NCBI GenBank assembly: GCA_937992195.1
Contig: CALKKV010000057.1
Coordinates: forward strand, 62,001-126,000
Length of the DNA: 64,000 nucleotides
Origin: an uncultured Gammaproteobacteria bacterium
Lineage (GTDB): Bacteria > Pseudomonadota > Gammaproteobacteria > Arenicellales > Poriferihabitantaceae
Reading direction: 5' to 3'
Shown here: in pieces, positions 18,740 to 28,011 of the stretch
Layout of the letters: the number at the start of each line of letters is the position of its first letter
How positions within the stretch are numbered: position 1 is the first letter of the stretch
Notes under the pieces: model-generated
The model's database searches: none
What the model saw: only the letters and a program-made list of their open reading frames with translations
Told to the model about the DNA's origin: nothing
Program-made: the position numbers and the translations under genes

Positions 18740-21181
18740 TTAAGCTCTGGATCGCTCAGCCTGCGGATCCCAAACAGGATCGTTAATCACAGTAGCCTGA
18801 CGCATTTTTCCTAACAGTTCCACCGTTAACTTTTTTCCCTCTTGTGCATAGGCGGTTTCCACATACGCAAAACCCAAACTCTTCTGGGTGGTATGACCGT
18901 AACCACCTGAGGTAGTAATACCAATTGGTTTGTCATCAATAAATACTGTTTCGCCGCCAGCTATGTCGTTGTCGCCGGGTTCAACCTCAAGATAAACAAT
19001 CTGAATTTCAGTATCTGCTTTCTTAATTTTCTCTAACGCAGACTTGCCTACATAATTTTCTTTGGCATCGTTCACAAATCGTTCGACGTCTGCCTCTACC
19101 GGAGATATTTCATTGGTCAGCTCAGCACCCCATCCTTTGTATGCTTTCTCTATCCTTAAAGAGTTCATCGCATAGGTGCCAAAGTTAGCGATCCCGTGGG
19201 GCTGGCCCGCTTCCCATAGAGCGTTGTACACCGTCAGCATATCTTCCATCCGGCAATGTAACTCCCAACCGAGTTCGCCAACGTAATTCACCCGAAGTGC
19301 ACGCACCGATGCACCCGCCACCTGTATCTCTTGTCCGGTCAACCATTTGAAGTCGGCATTTTCCAAACTGCTATCGGTTAGTGTTTTCAATACATCCCTC
19401 GAAGCAGGACCGGCCAAAACAAGGACTCCAAAATCGTTGGTAACATTAGTCACCTCTACTTCTTCACCGTCAGCAATACCCTGTCTCAGAATAGACAAAT
19501 CTCGCATCTCGGAATTTGCCCCGGAAAGAACATAATAATGATCTGGCGTCAGTTTTGTCACCGTTGACTCGCCATTCAACCTGCCTTCTTCAGAAAGGTA
19601 ATGGGTCAACGTGATTCCGCCAGCACGGATCGGCATCTTGTTTGCAGATAGACGATTAAGCAGGCTCTCCGCATCTTTTCCGATGACATCATATTTTGCA
19701 AAACTGGATAATTCCAGAATACCCACTCTCTCTCGAACCGCCTTACACTCTTCGGCAACAACTTCAAAAGTATTATTGTGACGAAATCCAATTTCTTCTT
19801 CGCGACCATCAAGGGAAAACCATTTCGGTCTCTCCCATCCATTGGCTTCAGCATACACCGCACCCATCTCCTCCAAACGATCATATACAGGCGTTATACG
19901 CATCTTGCGTCCTCCGGGACGCTCCTCGCCAGGCAAATGTAATTTATACATATGCTCGTAGTCTTCATGGGATTTTTCTTTGGTGTAACTGCCTGGCGCA
20001 AAATCGCTGTAACGCCGCGGATCAAGCCCGGCCATATTGATTTCTGCATCACCGTAGATCATCCATTGCGCAAGGTACTTTCCGCAACCTGCGCCAGAGG
20101 CAATGCCAATAGAAGCGCCATTCATATGCCAGAAATTCTGTATCCCAGCAGCAGGGCCCACAAACGGATTGCTGTCCGGCGTATGCGGAATCGCACCACA
20201 TACAACGCGCTTAATACCGAGCTCTCCCCACATCGGAATACGTTCCATCACGCGTTCAATGTAAGGCATCAAGTTATCGAAATCAGGATCAAATAATTCG
20301 TTTACTGAATCCCATTCCGGCCATCCACCACGATGGGTCCAGCACTCTTCCGATTTTGCCATCTCGTAGATTCCGATCAACGCCGACTTTTGCTCTTGAC
20401 GATAATAAGAAGATGGATAGGGGTCACGTATCACCGGCATTTCAGTCTCGGCGTTCATAAACTCTTCCACCGTTTCCGTGACTATATATGTGTGCTTCAT
20501 ATTGATCATTGGAATGTCCGTTCCGACCATTTGAGAAACCTGTCGTGCGTAACAGCCCGCTGCGTTCACAACATGCTCTGCTACGACGGTACCCTGCTCA
20601 GTAATCACATCCCAGTCTCCTGAGCTTCTTTGTTTTATGTCTAAAACACGATTGTTGGTAACAATTTTTGCGCCGAAGTTTCTCGCGCCTTTGGCCATCG
20701 CGTTACACACACCAGCCGGATCAACGTGACCATCATTCATTGTCCACGCGCCAGCAATAACCCCTTCGATGTTTGCGTATGGAACCAATTGTTTGATTTT
20801 TGCCGGGTCGATAATTTCGCAATCATAGCCAATTAATTTGCCAACGCTGGCAACCCGCTCAAACCATTCAACTTCGGCCGTATTCTGCGCAAAGCGAATA
20901 CCGCCGCAGCCATGCCAGCTGACATATTGGCCGGTTAATTCTTCAAGCTTTTGGTAGAGATTAATACCGTAGTCGTGAATCTTTGCAACGTTGTAATCCG
21001 CAACAAAGTTTGGACACTGGCCGGCAGCGTGCCAAGTTGAACCAGAAGTTAATTCTCCCTTCTCGATCAACAAACAATCTGTCCAGCCTTCCTCAGCAAG
21101 ATGATAAAGCAGGCTTGCGCCCATGTTACCGCCGCCAACAATGACCACTCGAGCCTGGCCTGGCAATGTAGAACCGTTCAT
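18740..21181 (-). CDS. DMGDH-like FAD oxidoreductase fused to GcvT/aminomethyltransferase domains (copy 1)
   Basis: 813-residue protein of the dimethylglycine/sarcosine dehydrogenase type. An N-terminal DAO domain starts with VVIVGGGNMGAS (12-23) and contains SGSTWHAAG (46-54); in dimethylglycine dehydrogenase the histidine of the corresponding motif carries covalent FAD. The C-terminal half (about 445-800) resembles the GcvT T-protein, which binds tetrahydrofolate (GELGWELHC, TSGGYGHT). Such enzymes oxidise an N-methyl group and pass the one-carbon unit to folate. The gene lies 16 bases downstream of an MttB homologue, surely one operon. No signal peptide is present, so it acts in the cytoplasm. 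The exact N-methyl substrate cannot be read from the sequence. Confidence 0.85.
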   Translation of the reverse strand: MNGSTLPGQARVVIVGGGNMGASLLYHLAEEGWTDCLLIEKGELTSGSTWHAAGQCPNFVADYNVAKIHDYGINLYQKLEELTGQYVSWHGCGGIRFAQNTAEVEWFERVASVGKLIGYDCEIIDPAKIKQLVPYANIEGVIAGAWTMNDGHVDPAGVCNAMAKGARNFGAKIVTNNRVLDIKQRSSGDWDVITEQGTVVAEHVVNAAGCYARQVSQMVGTDIPMINMKHTYIVTETVEEFMNAETEMPVIRDPYPSSYYRQEQKSALIGIYEMAKSEECWTHRGGWPEWDSVNELFDPDFDNLMPYIERVMERIPMWGELGIKRVVCGAIPHTPDSNPFVGPAAGIQNFWHMNGASIGIASGAGCGKYLAQWMIYGDAEINMAGLDPRRYSDFAPGSYTKEKSHEDYEHMYKLHLPGEERPGGRKMRITPVYDRLEEMGAVYAEANGWERPKWFSLDGREEEIGFRHNNTFEVVAEECKAVRERVGILELSSFAKYDVIGKDAESLLNRLSANKMPIRAGGITLTHYLSEEGRLNGESTVTKLTPDHYYVLSGANSEMRDLSILRQGIADGEEVEVTNVTNDFGVLVLAGPASRDVLKTLTDSSLENADFKWLTGQEIQVAGASVRALRVNYVGELGWELHCRMEDMLTVYNALWEAGQPHGIANFGTYAMNSLRIEKAYKGWGAELTNEISPVEADVERFVNDAKENYVGKSALEKIKKADTEIQIVYLEVEPGDNDIAGGETVFIDDKPIGITTSGGYGHTTQKSLGFAYVETAYAQEGKKLTVELLGKMRQATVINDPVWDPQAERSRA

Positions 21182-21197
21182 ACAAAATCTCTTAATA

Positions 21198-22769
21198 TCA
21201 ATTACTTATTTTCATTTTTTCACGTGGAATGCGAATATCGAATTTCTCTCTGATTCGCGCGTCCACCTCGTCAGGAATATGCGAAGGAAAATGGGTTGCC
21301 AATATTTCCTCGGTTTTTCTCCTCGCACGCTGGTCAATGGTTGTTGCCCCTAATTCCATCCATTCAGCCGGCGTAAGGCGATCCCCCAAATCCGGATAGA
21401 CGTAATCAGTCTCCATTCTAGACAGCGTAGCTGAATGCCCAAGAAAATGTTCTGGACCATTTAAACAAACATCCTGAATCGTCTCATAGGCAAGATTTTC
21501 AGTATCAATGTCCACCCCGCGCACACTGCGATTAATGGCCCCCAGCATGTCATTATCAATGGTACATCCTTCGAAGCTAAATCCGAGCAGGCTCGCCTGC
21601 ATCCCGGCGGATTCGTAGATCATGTTTGCTCCGCTATGACCTGCAAGAGACAAAGTATAAGATTTCTCATACCCAGACTGTGCGTCTGGCACCTTCGAAT
21701 CTGCCATACCGGCAGCAATTCCGGTGGGTAAATTATAATAGCGTCCCATTTGACCGCATGCAGCCATCAAGACCGCCTGTTCCCCACTACCGCCACTCAT
21801 CGCTCCAGTCCTGAGATCAGAAACAAATGGCCAGGGCCCAGCGATGCAGGGATGCTTCGGTACGATCGCATTGACATATACCAATGCCCCTAATACCTCG
21901 GCCCATTCTTGCACTACCGCACCTGCAAGAGATGCGGGACTGGTAGCACCGGCTTGACCGGCTGCCAGCAGCAGAGTCGGCATCCCGCCTTTCACACAGA
22001 CTTCCATTACCCTGCAAGCGTCTTCAGCAAATCGCATTGGCGGCACCACAAAGCAACAAGACAAACTGGCAAATGGTTTCGCTCGCCACTTATCTTCGCC
22101 GCCAGCTATTTCATGTAATAGTTTTAACCCTTCAACCGCGTGTTCGGGTTCCACATAGCTGAGGCCACAGTGTTTGGTGGTACCGCTGACAGACGCATAA
22201 GTCGTATTCAGATCCATCGCCCTTGGACTCTCAATATCTCTAGCAACCATACAGCGCTGAAAAAAGTGCAGGTGATCCAGCTTATCTACCAGCCTGGCAG
22301 CATCATATAAATCCAGAACCGTAGATTCGCGATAAAGACCTTTACCCGGATAGGCATCATGAGCTTTCCATTCGTCCACGACATGCACCGCTGCTCCGGC
22401 AGTGCCAAAATGCACCTTGTTTCCAGACAGATGCATATCGTGAGCGGAATCCTGCCCGTATAACGTAAAGTCTCTTAACGCATTGGCAATGGTGTCTTCG
22501 ACCAATGCCCGTGGAAACTTTAAGCGTCCGTTTTCAAACTTACCGCCCACCCCTTTGACGTATTCGATACATGTTTCTGTTGAACGCGTAAACCCAACGT
22601 TCTCTAACAGATCAAGAATCGTTGCATGAATCTTGTCCATATCCTTATCGGTGAGTGGTTTAAAACAACCACCCTCCATTCCAGGCCGCACCGGCTTACT
22701 ATCTTCTGCCAGCGGAGCCGCGCGTAGTGCCTTACGTGCCTCTCGACCTCCAGCTCTTCTACTTGCCAT
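21198..22769 (-). CDS. MttB superfamily methyltransferase without pyrrolysine (copy 1)
   Basis: 523-residue member of the trimethylamine methyltransferase family (MttB, PF06253). The open frame has no internal amber codon, so it belongs with the non-pyrrolysine MttB homologues, such as glycine betaine methyltransferase MtgB, carnitine MtcB and proline betaine MtpB. Residues 1-35 are basic and poorly conserved; the TIM-barrel region runs from about 40 to 510. The start has a strong GGAGGAA ribosome site. Characterised homologues pass the methyl group to a corrinoid protein, but no corrinoid-binding gene is near. The next gene is the FAD/GcvT oxidoreductase, 16 bases on, suggesting a folate-linked route. 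The substrate is unknown. Confidence 0.85.
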   Translation of the reverse strand: MASRRAGGREARKALRAAPLAEDSKPVRPGMEGGCFKPLTDKDMDKIHATILDLLENVGFTRSTETCIEYVKGVGGKFENGRLKFPRALVEDTIANALRDFTLYGQDSAHDMHLSGNKVHFGTAGAAVHVVDEWKAHDAYPGKGLYRESTVLDLYDAARLVDKLDHLHFFQRCMVARDIESPRAMDLNTTYASVSGTTKHCGLSYVEPEHAVEGLKLLHEIAGGEDKWRAKPFASLSCCFVVPPMRFAEDACRVMEVCVKGGMPTLLLAAGQAGATSPASLAGAVVQEWAEVLGALVYVNAIVPKHPCIAGPWPFVSDLRTGAMSGGSGEQAVLMAACGQMGRYYNLPTGIAAGMADSKVPDAQSGYEKSYTLSLAGHSGANMIYESAGMQASLLGFSFEGCTIDNDMLGAINRSVRGVDIDTENLAYETIQDVCLNGPEHFLGHSATLSRMETDYVYPDLGDRLTPAEWMELGATTIDQRARRKTEEILATHFPSHIPDEVDARIREKFDIRIPREKMKISN

Positions 22770-22984
22770 GGTATTCCTCCATCGAACAATAATTTTTCAC
22801 CATGGCAGCATATGAAACCGGCTACACCAAGGTTTTTAGTAAACCGCTAGGGTATTACAAGTGAATTAGAATGAGGAATACTTTAGGGTCTAATTTACGA
22901 CCGCAAGTTCTATTAACGCGCCGAAGTCTAGCAGTATTGGAAGTTACTGCAGATTTCATCAAACATAACGATCTCTAAAGCGTT

Positions 22985-23962
22985 TTAATGCTGATTCCGG
23001 GTCTCGCGGGGGGTCTCGCCAAAACTCGAAAAGTATCGGCTACTGAAATGCCCGGCTGATTTAAAACCACAGGCAATCGCCACATCGATCACTTTCATCG
23101 AAGTTTTCTCCAGCAACCCCTTGGCAGACTCCAAGCGCAAGGTAAGGTAATACCGCGCCGGCGTGGTATTGAGGTAGCGACGAAACAATCGTTCCAACTG
23201 ACGTTTGGAAACTCCGACAAGATTGGCGAGCTCGGCCGGAGTGAGTGGTTGTTCGATATTGGCCTCGATCAATTCAATACACTCGAGTAGATCGGGGTGG
23301 GTGACACCGGTCCGAGATTGCACGTCCATCCGTTGCGGCTCTCCGGTGGAGCGAATATGCGGATGAATCATACTGTCCGCTACCGATGCCGCTAACTCGT
23401 GCCCATGATGTTGTTCGATCACGTAGAGCATCATATCGATCGAAGCTGCACCGCCCGAACAAGTTAATCTGTTTTGATCAATCTCATAGACATCAGAGGT
23501 CACCTTATAACCTGGCCAAGCATCCTTAAACTGCCCCATGTTTTCCCAATGAGTGGTGCATTGCAATCCTTCAAGCAAACCTGCTTCCGCGAGAATATGA
23601 CATCCTGTTTCTAAACCGGCGATCAGCGTATCTTTTTCTGACTGGCTTTGCAGCCAGGCTAGAATCGGCTCAGAGTCAAATTTTTCCGGATAATAAGGCC
23701 CGGATACAACCACCATAGAAAAGCTGTCTTCTGTGTTAATCGAGCAATCGATAGCTTGCATCATTCCATTGGAAGCAGAGATGTTGGAACCATCCTCGCT
23801 AATGAGTCGCCATTGATATAGCGGCTTTTTCGCCAGTCTGTTGGCTATCCTCAGTGGCTCCAGAGCGGAAATAAAAGGCAGCATATTAAACGAGTTGCAC
23901 AACAGAAACCCGATGCATCTTTCTGCGCCTTCACGCATGTAGCCGTAATCTATCTCATTCAT
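22985..23962 (-). CDS. GlxA-family AraC-type transcriptional regulator
   Basis: 325-residue regulator with an N-terminal DJ-1/PfpI-like domain (about 10-190) and a C-terminal AraC helix-turn-helix pair (about 230-322; LANLVGVSKRQLERLFRRY and DVAIACGFKSAGHFSSRYF). This architecture is shared by GbdR, CdhR and SouR, which control glycine betaine, carnitine and sarcosine catabolism in Pseudomonas. It lies 215 bases upstream of the MttB homologue on the same strand, so it is the likely activator of that operon and may bind in the 22770-22984 gap. It is divergent from the dehydrogenase gene at 24100. Confidence 0.88.
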   Translation of the reverse strand: MNEIDYGYMREGAERCIGFLLCNSFNMLPFISALEPLRIANRLAKKPLYQWRLISEDGSNISASNGMMQAIDCSINTEDSFSMVVVSGPYYPEKFDSEPILAWLQSQSEKDTLIAGLETGCHILAEAGLLEGLQCTTHWENMGQFKDAWPGYKVTSDVYEIDQNRLTCSGGAASIDMMLYVIEQHHGHELAASVADSMIHPHIRSTGEPQRMDVQSRTGVTHPDLLECIELIEANIEQPLTPAELANLVGVSKRQLERLFRRYLNTTPARYYLTLRLESAKGLLEKTSMKVIDVAIACGFKSAGHFSSRYFSSFGETPRETRNQH

Positions 23963-24099
23963 GTTAGGGCAGTTTGCACGTGAATTTAATACCGCGAATG
24001 ATATTATGTAAGCGGGTTTGAGTCATCAATACATGGAAAGATAAATTGTATCTGTTCTACTTGTTCCGTTAATCGATTTTTTAATGTAATCATATATTT

Positions 24100-25008
24100 A
24101 TGAACAATATCGACACTTCTACTAACTCCACCATTGCGGTTATTGGGACAGGAAATATGGGCGCACCAATGGCAATCAATCTCGCAGCAGCTGGATTTAA
24201 CGTGAATGCGTTTGATATCGAAAAAGGGAAATTGCAGCCTTTGGTCGAGCATGGCGTGACCGCCTGTCACAGTCATATGGAAGCGATTGAAAGAGCCGAT
24301 ATGATTCTAACCATGTTGCCAAGTGGCGTTGAAGTAACTGACGTCTTCTGTCAACACATATTAAATAGAGCACATACCGACACCCTCTTGGTTGATAGTT
24401 CTACCATCGACCTGAAAACAGCGCAATCTTTACATCGTGAAGCAGCCTTAGGTGGCTATGCAATGATCGATGCTCCGGTATCAGGTGGCACCGCGGGAGC
24501 AGAATCTGGCAACCTCACTTTTATGGTTGGTGGTGAAGCAGCTTCTCTCGACCGAGCGACATCTGTCTTAGAAGCGATGGGCGCTAAAACTATTCATTGT
24601 GGTGAGGGAGGAATGGGACAAGCGGCAAAAATGTGTAACAACCTAATGCTGGGAATTCAAATGATTTCTGTCGCCGAAGGCTATCGGCTGGCGCAGAAAA
24701 CAGGCTTGTCAGAACAAACACTATACGATGTTGCTGCAAACTCTTCTGGGAACTGCGCCGCTCTTACCGCATTCAACCCTATTCCCAACCTACTGCCCAA
24801 CACCCCCTCTTCCCGAGATTATCAGCCTGGATTTTCCAACAACCTCATGTTGAAGGATATGAAATTGGCACTCAATGCCGCGAGTCAAACTGAAACACCT
24901 TTAGACATCGCGCCTGCTGCTACAAATTTGTATCAGAAGTTCTCCGATGCGGGTTTCGGCGAATTGGATTTCTCAGCTATTTTTAACTTACACGAAAAAA
25001 AGCAGTAA
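24100..25008 (+). CDS. NAD(P)-dependent beta-hydroxyacid dehydrogenase (3-hydroxyisobutyrate dehydrogenase family)
   Basis: 302-residue oxidoreductase. The Rossmann motif VIGTGNMGAPMAINLAAAGF (14-33), the substrate signature DAPVSGGTAGAESGNL (about 125-140) and the catalytic lysine in GQAAKMCNNLMLG (about 169-181) are all intact. The family includes MmsB (valine degradation), tartronate semialdehyde reductase and related enzymes; the motif does not decide between them. No valine-pathway genes are adjacent. It is divergent from the GlxA-type regulator across 137 bases, so it may belong to the same regulon, and it is convergent with a CoA-ester lyase gene. Confidence 0.82.
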   Translation: MNNIDTSTNSTIAVIGTGNMGAPMAINLAAAGFNVNAFDIEKGKLQPLVEHGVTACHSHMEAIERADMILTMLPSGVEVTDVFCQHILNRAHTDTLLVDSSTIDLKTAQSLHREAALGGYAMIDAPVSGGTAGAESGNLTFMVGGEAASLDRATSVLEAMGAKTIHCGEGGMGQAAKMCNNLMLGIQMISVAEGYRLAQKTGLSEQTLYDVAANSSGNCAALTAFNPIPNLLPNTPSSRDYQPGFSNNLMLKDMKLALNAASQTETPLDIAPAATNLYQKFSDAGFGELDFSAIFNLHEKKQ

Positions 25009-25071
25009 ATTATCAGCAACCGGCTGCTTTTAAGATTGCAGAATAGTTTGACCACATTTGAAGCCATTAGT

Positions 25072-26028
25072 CTATAAAACTGAGGTCTCTTGAGTTCTTA
25101 AAAATGCGTCTAGCTCCACGATATTCTTCGCCATTTTGATCGAAGCGACATCAACCATTTTCCCGCCAATACTGGTCGCACCAGCCCCTTCTTTTGCCGC
25201 TAAGGCCATTGCATCCAGAACGGCTTTAGCTGACGCAACTTCATCCTGTGTTGGTGTCATGACTTCATTCACTATAGCAATCTGATCTGGATGAATCGCC
25301 CATTTTCCGCTAAAGCCAAGCGCTGCTGCTCTCTTTGTCGCAGCAATAAATCCTCTCTTATCCTTGTAGTCTCCATAAGCGCTGTCGATCGGTCGTAAAC
25401 CATTCGCTCTACAAGCGATGACAATGGATTGCATAATTGGATGCCAGGGATCCCCTGGAAAATCCGCATTGAGACCCCCAATATCAACGGTTCTTGCACC
25501 ACAACTGGCTGCAAAATCTCCCGCGCCAAAATGCAGCGCTTCGAGTCTGGCACTGGCGCTGGCGATAGTTTGCATATTTTGCGCTCCCGCTGCGGTTTCG
25601 ATAATAACCTCAATCGCAATTGCTCTTTTCAAGCCTTTGGCTGACTCGATCTGCGCTAACAGTTTTTCAACCATGTAAACGTCCGAGACACTATCTACCT
25701 TCGGCAACATTACGCTGTGGATTGCCGATCCAGCGTGTTCAACAATATCCACCAAATCTCTGTACATAAAATGCGTATCAACACTGTTTATCCTCACCAC
25801 AATGTTCTTTCCGCGGTCATGCCAGTCGATTGCTGTCAGGGCGTTGATCACATTTTTTCTGGCGCGGGATTTCTCGCCCTCAGCAACCGAATCTTCGCAG
25901 TCCAACATAATGCTGTCAGCCTCACTGGAAAGCGCTTTTTCAAACAGAATCGGCTTAATCGCAGGAACAGACAATAAACATCTTTCGGCGCGAAACGCCG
26001 GAGGATTAGTTTGTTTAGGAGCAGTCAT
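25072..26028 (-). CDS. HpcH/HpaI-family CoA-ester lyase (citE/malyl-CoA lyase-like)
   Basis: 318-residue TIM-barrel lyase of the CitE/Mcl type. The N-terminal signature RAERCLLSVPA and the metal-site region SIMLDCEDSVAEGEKSRAR (about 38-56) are characteristic; VMLPKVDSVSDV and the second acidic metal ligand in LHFGAGDFAASCG (about 165) follow. Relatives include malyl-CoA/beta-methylmalyl-CoA lyase, citramalyl-CoA lyase and malyl-CoA thioesterase, all releasing or hydrolysing acyl-CoA. I took the ATG at 26028; a TTG ten codons upstream is also open. No ribosome site decides. Convergent with the dehydrogenase, 63 bases apart. Confidence 0.8.
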   Translation of the reverse strand: MTAPKQTNPPAFRAERCLLSVPAIKPILFEKALSSEADSIMLDCEDSVAEGEKSRARKNVINALTAIDWHDRGKNIVVRINSVDTHFMYRDLVDIVEHAGSAIHSVMLPKVDSVSDVYMVEKLLAQIESAKGLKRAIAIEVIIETAAGAQNMQTIASASARLEALHFGAGDFAASCGARTVDIGGLNADFPGDPWHPIMQSIVIACRANGLRPIDSAYGDYKDKRGFIAATKRAAALGFSGKWAIHPDQIAIVNEVMTPTQDEVASAKAVLDAMALAAKEGAGATSIGGKMVDVASIKMAKNIVELDAFLRTQETSVL

Positions 26029-26543
26029 AGAGGTTTTTGAGAATTGAGATTCATGCAAAACAACTGGCTGAATGTGAAATTACTGTGAAATTAATTGATA
26101 TTTCAGAATATACCGTTTAGACACCAAAAAAAGCCGCTGAGAAACAATATCATGCCTTTTATATTATTGTAACTTGCACCTGAACAAGGTTAATATACTG
26201 ATATTGGGGGAGAAAGTACCGGATTCAGGTCTTTTTTGCAGCAACTTCGTGGGTTCAAAATTAGTTTTCTGACTGGCGACGTTGTCTTTGCAACAGCATT
26301 TTATTTTGCACAAAAACTATAGAAGCAAGATGGGTGTTGCTAGCTAGCAACAATACGACTTCCATTAAATCAGCGGGATTTTTCTAGCTTTATAAATAAA
26401 TTGCATCGTTCATTAGCAGTGAAGCTATAGATGCGACGCAGTAAATTTATGGCTTCCCAAAAAGGTGAAGGGGAAAGAACAGAAGCAAATCTGCTTTCCA
26501 GAATATCTAAATTAACAAGTTTAAAGAAAGGGGTACAACGAAG
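26029..26543. other. Intergenic region of about 515 bases with an 18-bp palindrome
   Basis: It separates the divergent CoA-lyase and Cache-HAMP genes. It is AT-rich and contains one perfect palindrome (listed separately). No open frame with a ribosome site is seen; a frame from 26431 runs into the Cache gene out of phase and is probably chance. I see no riboswitch or terminator. Confidence 0.5.
26335..26352. repeat. Perfect 18-bp palindrome upstream of the Cache-HAMP gene
   Basis: TGTTGCTAGCTAGCAACA is identical to its reverse complement, with no central spacer. It lies about 190 bases upstream of the sensor gene start. This could be an operator for a dimeric regulator; the regulator is unknown. 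Confidence 0.45.
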
Positions 26544-27875
26544 ATGGCACATCGATCGTATTTTAATAGCCTTCGCGGCAAGATAACCAATCGGGCTCTA
26601 TTTATCGGCATATTGCCGATCGTCGTAATTGGTGGTCTTGCATACTATGGATTATCGTCACTGATAGATGAAGCAGAGTCTGGCTTGGATCGTAGTCGAG
26701 GAGAGCTACTGGATAAAGTTGTCGGTAAAAATCTAAATTCAACAGCTTCTCGAGTGGTTCAACAACTCGATGGCTTTATGTTGGAGAGAATCTCGGATGC
26801 TGTAACCTGGGCTTCAGCACCAAATGTTGTGGCTGCAGCGCGAGGGGCGGCAGAGTTCCATAGAACTAGAGACCTCCCTTCCCTGAGTACTGAGCAGATT
26901 GAAAAAGCGTTTACCGATAAGAAAAGCTTAAATCTTTATTCTGGAACTGATGCCTATCTCACTAAACAGGTTGAACGATCTCCTCACTTTGCTGAAATAT
27001 TTATTACTGACGAATATGGCTACAACGTAGCGTTAACTAATCCAACATCCGACTTCGTTCAGAGTGATGAAGACTGGTGGGTTGAAGCGATGGATAATGG
27101 CATCTCTGTAGGCCAAGTAGAGTACGACGCTTCAGCGGGTATCTGGTCAATCGAAATCTCTGTTCGCATCGACGATGACAGGACCGGAAAACGTTTGGGC
27201 GTGATGAAATCCGTATTAGGTGTGAGTCTGATTCAAGCGGTAGCAGATGAGCGCGCAGCGGAAATTACAGGTGGTAAGGTGACTATTTCAAACTCAGACG
27301 GTTTGTTACTTGCTGAAACTGCAACACAACATAGCGTTAGCCGTATTATGAGTGAGGATGCCAGTCTCTCGGATAGCGATAATCCTGCAGTTGAGAAAGC
27401 GTTAAGCACTCTAGAAAGTGGTTATGATATAAGCGAAACAGAGGTGACCGGCTTTGCGCGATCCGCTGGCCAAGAGCATTATGGGGATGCCGTCCAAGGT
27501 TTTCAGGGGTTTAACTGGGTTGCAATTGTCACCGAGCCGACAGCATCAGCCCTAACACCTATTCGCGATTTAACCAAAGTACAGTCGGATTTGGCAAAAT
27601 CCAGAAAAAATATGTTGATCTATTCCGCAATAGCGATTGTTCTTATTTCCATCGTTGCGATGATTTTGGCGCATATGCTATCCAGCAAAATTATTGCTCC
27701 ACTACAAAAACTGCAGGACGCTGCTGAACGCGTAGCAAAGGGCGACACCACTCAATCGGTTTCAATCAAGTCCAACGACGAAATCGAAGACCTAGCGCAA
27801 ATATTTGACCGCATGAGGAATAGCGTATCGATTCTGATGGCACGCTATAGAAAAGTTCAGGCTGGTAGAACTTAA
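26544..27875 (+). CDS. Membrane sensor with Cache and HAMP domains but no output domain
   Basis: 443-residue inner-membrane protein. TM1 (about 18-38) is followed by a large extracytoplasmic region (about 40-350) resembling a double Cache ligand-binding module (FITDEYGYNVALTNPTSDF, then DDRTGKRLGVMKSVLGVSL). TM2 spans about 357-378 and a HAMP domain 379-432 (IIAPLQKLQDAAERVAKGD, then NDEIEDLAQIFDRM). Only 11 residues remain before the stop, so the methyl-accepting, kinase or cyclase domain expected after HAMP is missing. The stop is followed at once by a strong terminator, which argues against a recent frameshift with a lost 3' part. It may signal through a separate partner, but no candidate is adjacent. 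Confidence 0.85.
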   Translation: MAHRSYFNSLRGKITNRALFIGILPIVVIGGLAYYGLSSLIDEAESGLDRSRGELLDKVVGKNLNSTASRVVQQLDGFMLERISDAVTWASAPNVVAAARGAAEFHRTRDLPSLSTEQIEKAFTDKKSLNLYSGTDAYLTKQVERSPHFAEIFITDEYGYNVALTNPTSDFVQSDEDWWVEAMDNGISVGQVEYDASAGIWSIEISVRIDDDRTGKRLGVMKSVLGVSLIQAVADERAAEITGGKVTISNSDGLLLAETATQHSVSRIMSEDASLSDSDNPAVEKALSTLESGYDISETEVTGFARSAGQEHYGDAVQGFQGFNWVAIVTEPTASALTPIRDLTKVQSDLAKSRKNMLIYSAIAIVLISIVAMILAHMLSSKIIAPLQKLQDAAERVAKGDTTQSVSIKSNDEIEDLAQIFDRMRNSVSILMARYRKVQAGRT

Positions 27876-27895
27876 ACTATTTAGAAACGCAAATA

Positions 27896-27925
27896 AAAAC
27901 CCCGCTACAGTGCGGGGTTTTTTTT
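27896..27925 (+). terminator. Bidirectional rho-independent terminator
   Basis: The stem AAAACCCCGC with GCGGGGTTTT closes a five- to six-base loop and is followed by eight or more T residues on the plus strand. On the minus strand a run of five T follows, so it can also end the convergent relA-aminotransferase transcript. It begins about 20 bases after the Cache-HAMP stop. Confidence 0.9.
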
Positions 27926-28011
27926 AACCAAATTATCTTGAGCTACGACTTCGATCATTTGCCAAAGAAAGATCCAAGTCACGCAAACTTAAACAATAAA
28001 TGCGGAACCAG

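Noticed and set aside
18740-21181. Reading the FAD/GcvT proteins as part of a glycine cleavage system
   Set aside because: They carry a DAO/FAD domain and lie without gcvH or gcvP; the DMGDH/sarcosine dehydrogenase-like architecture fits better. No glycine riboswitch was seen upstream.
26431-26586. Short basic frame of about 51 codons running into the Cache-HAMP gene
   Set aside because: Out of phase with the Cache gene, overlaps its start and lacks a clear ribosome site; likely chance.
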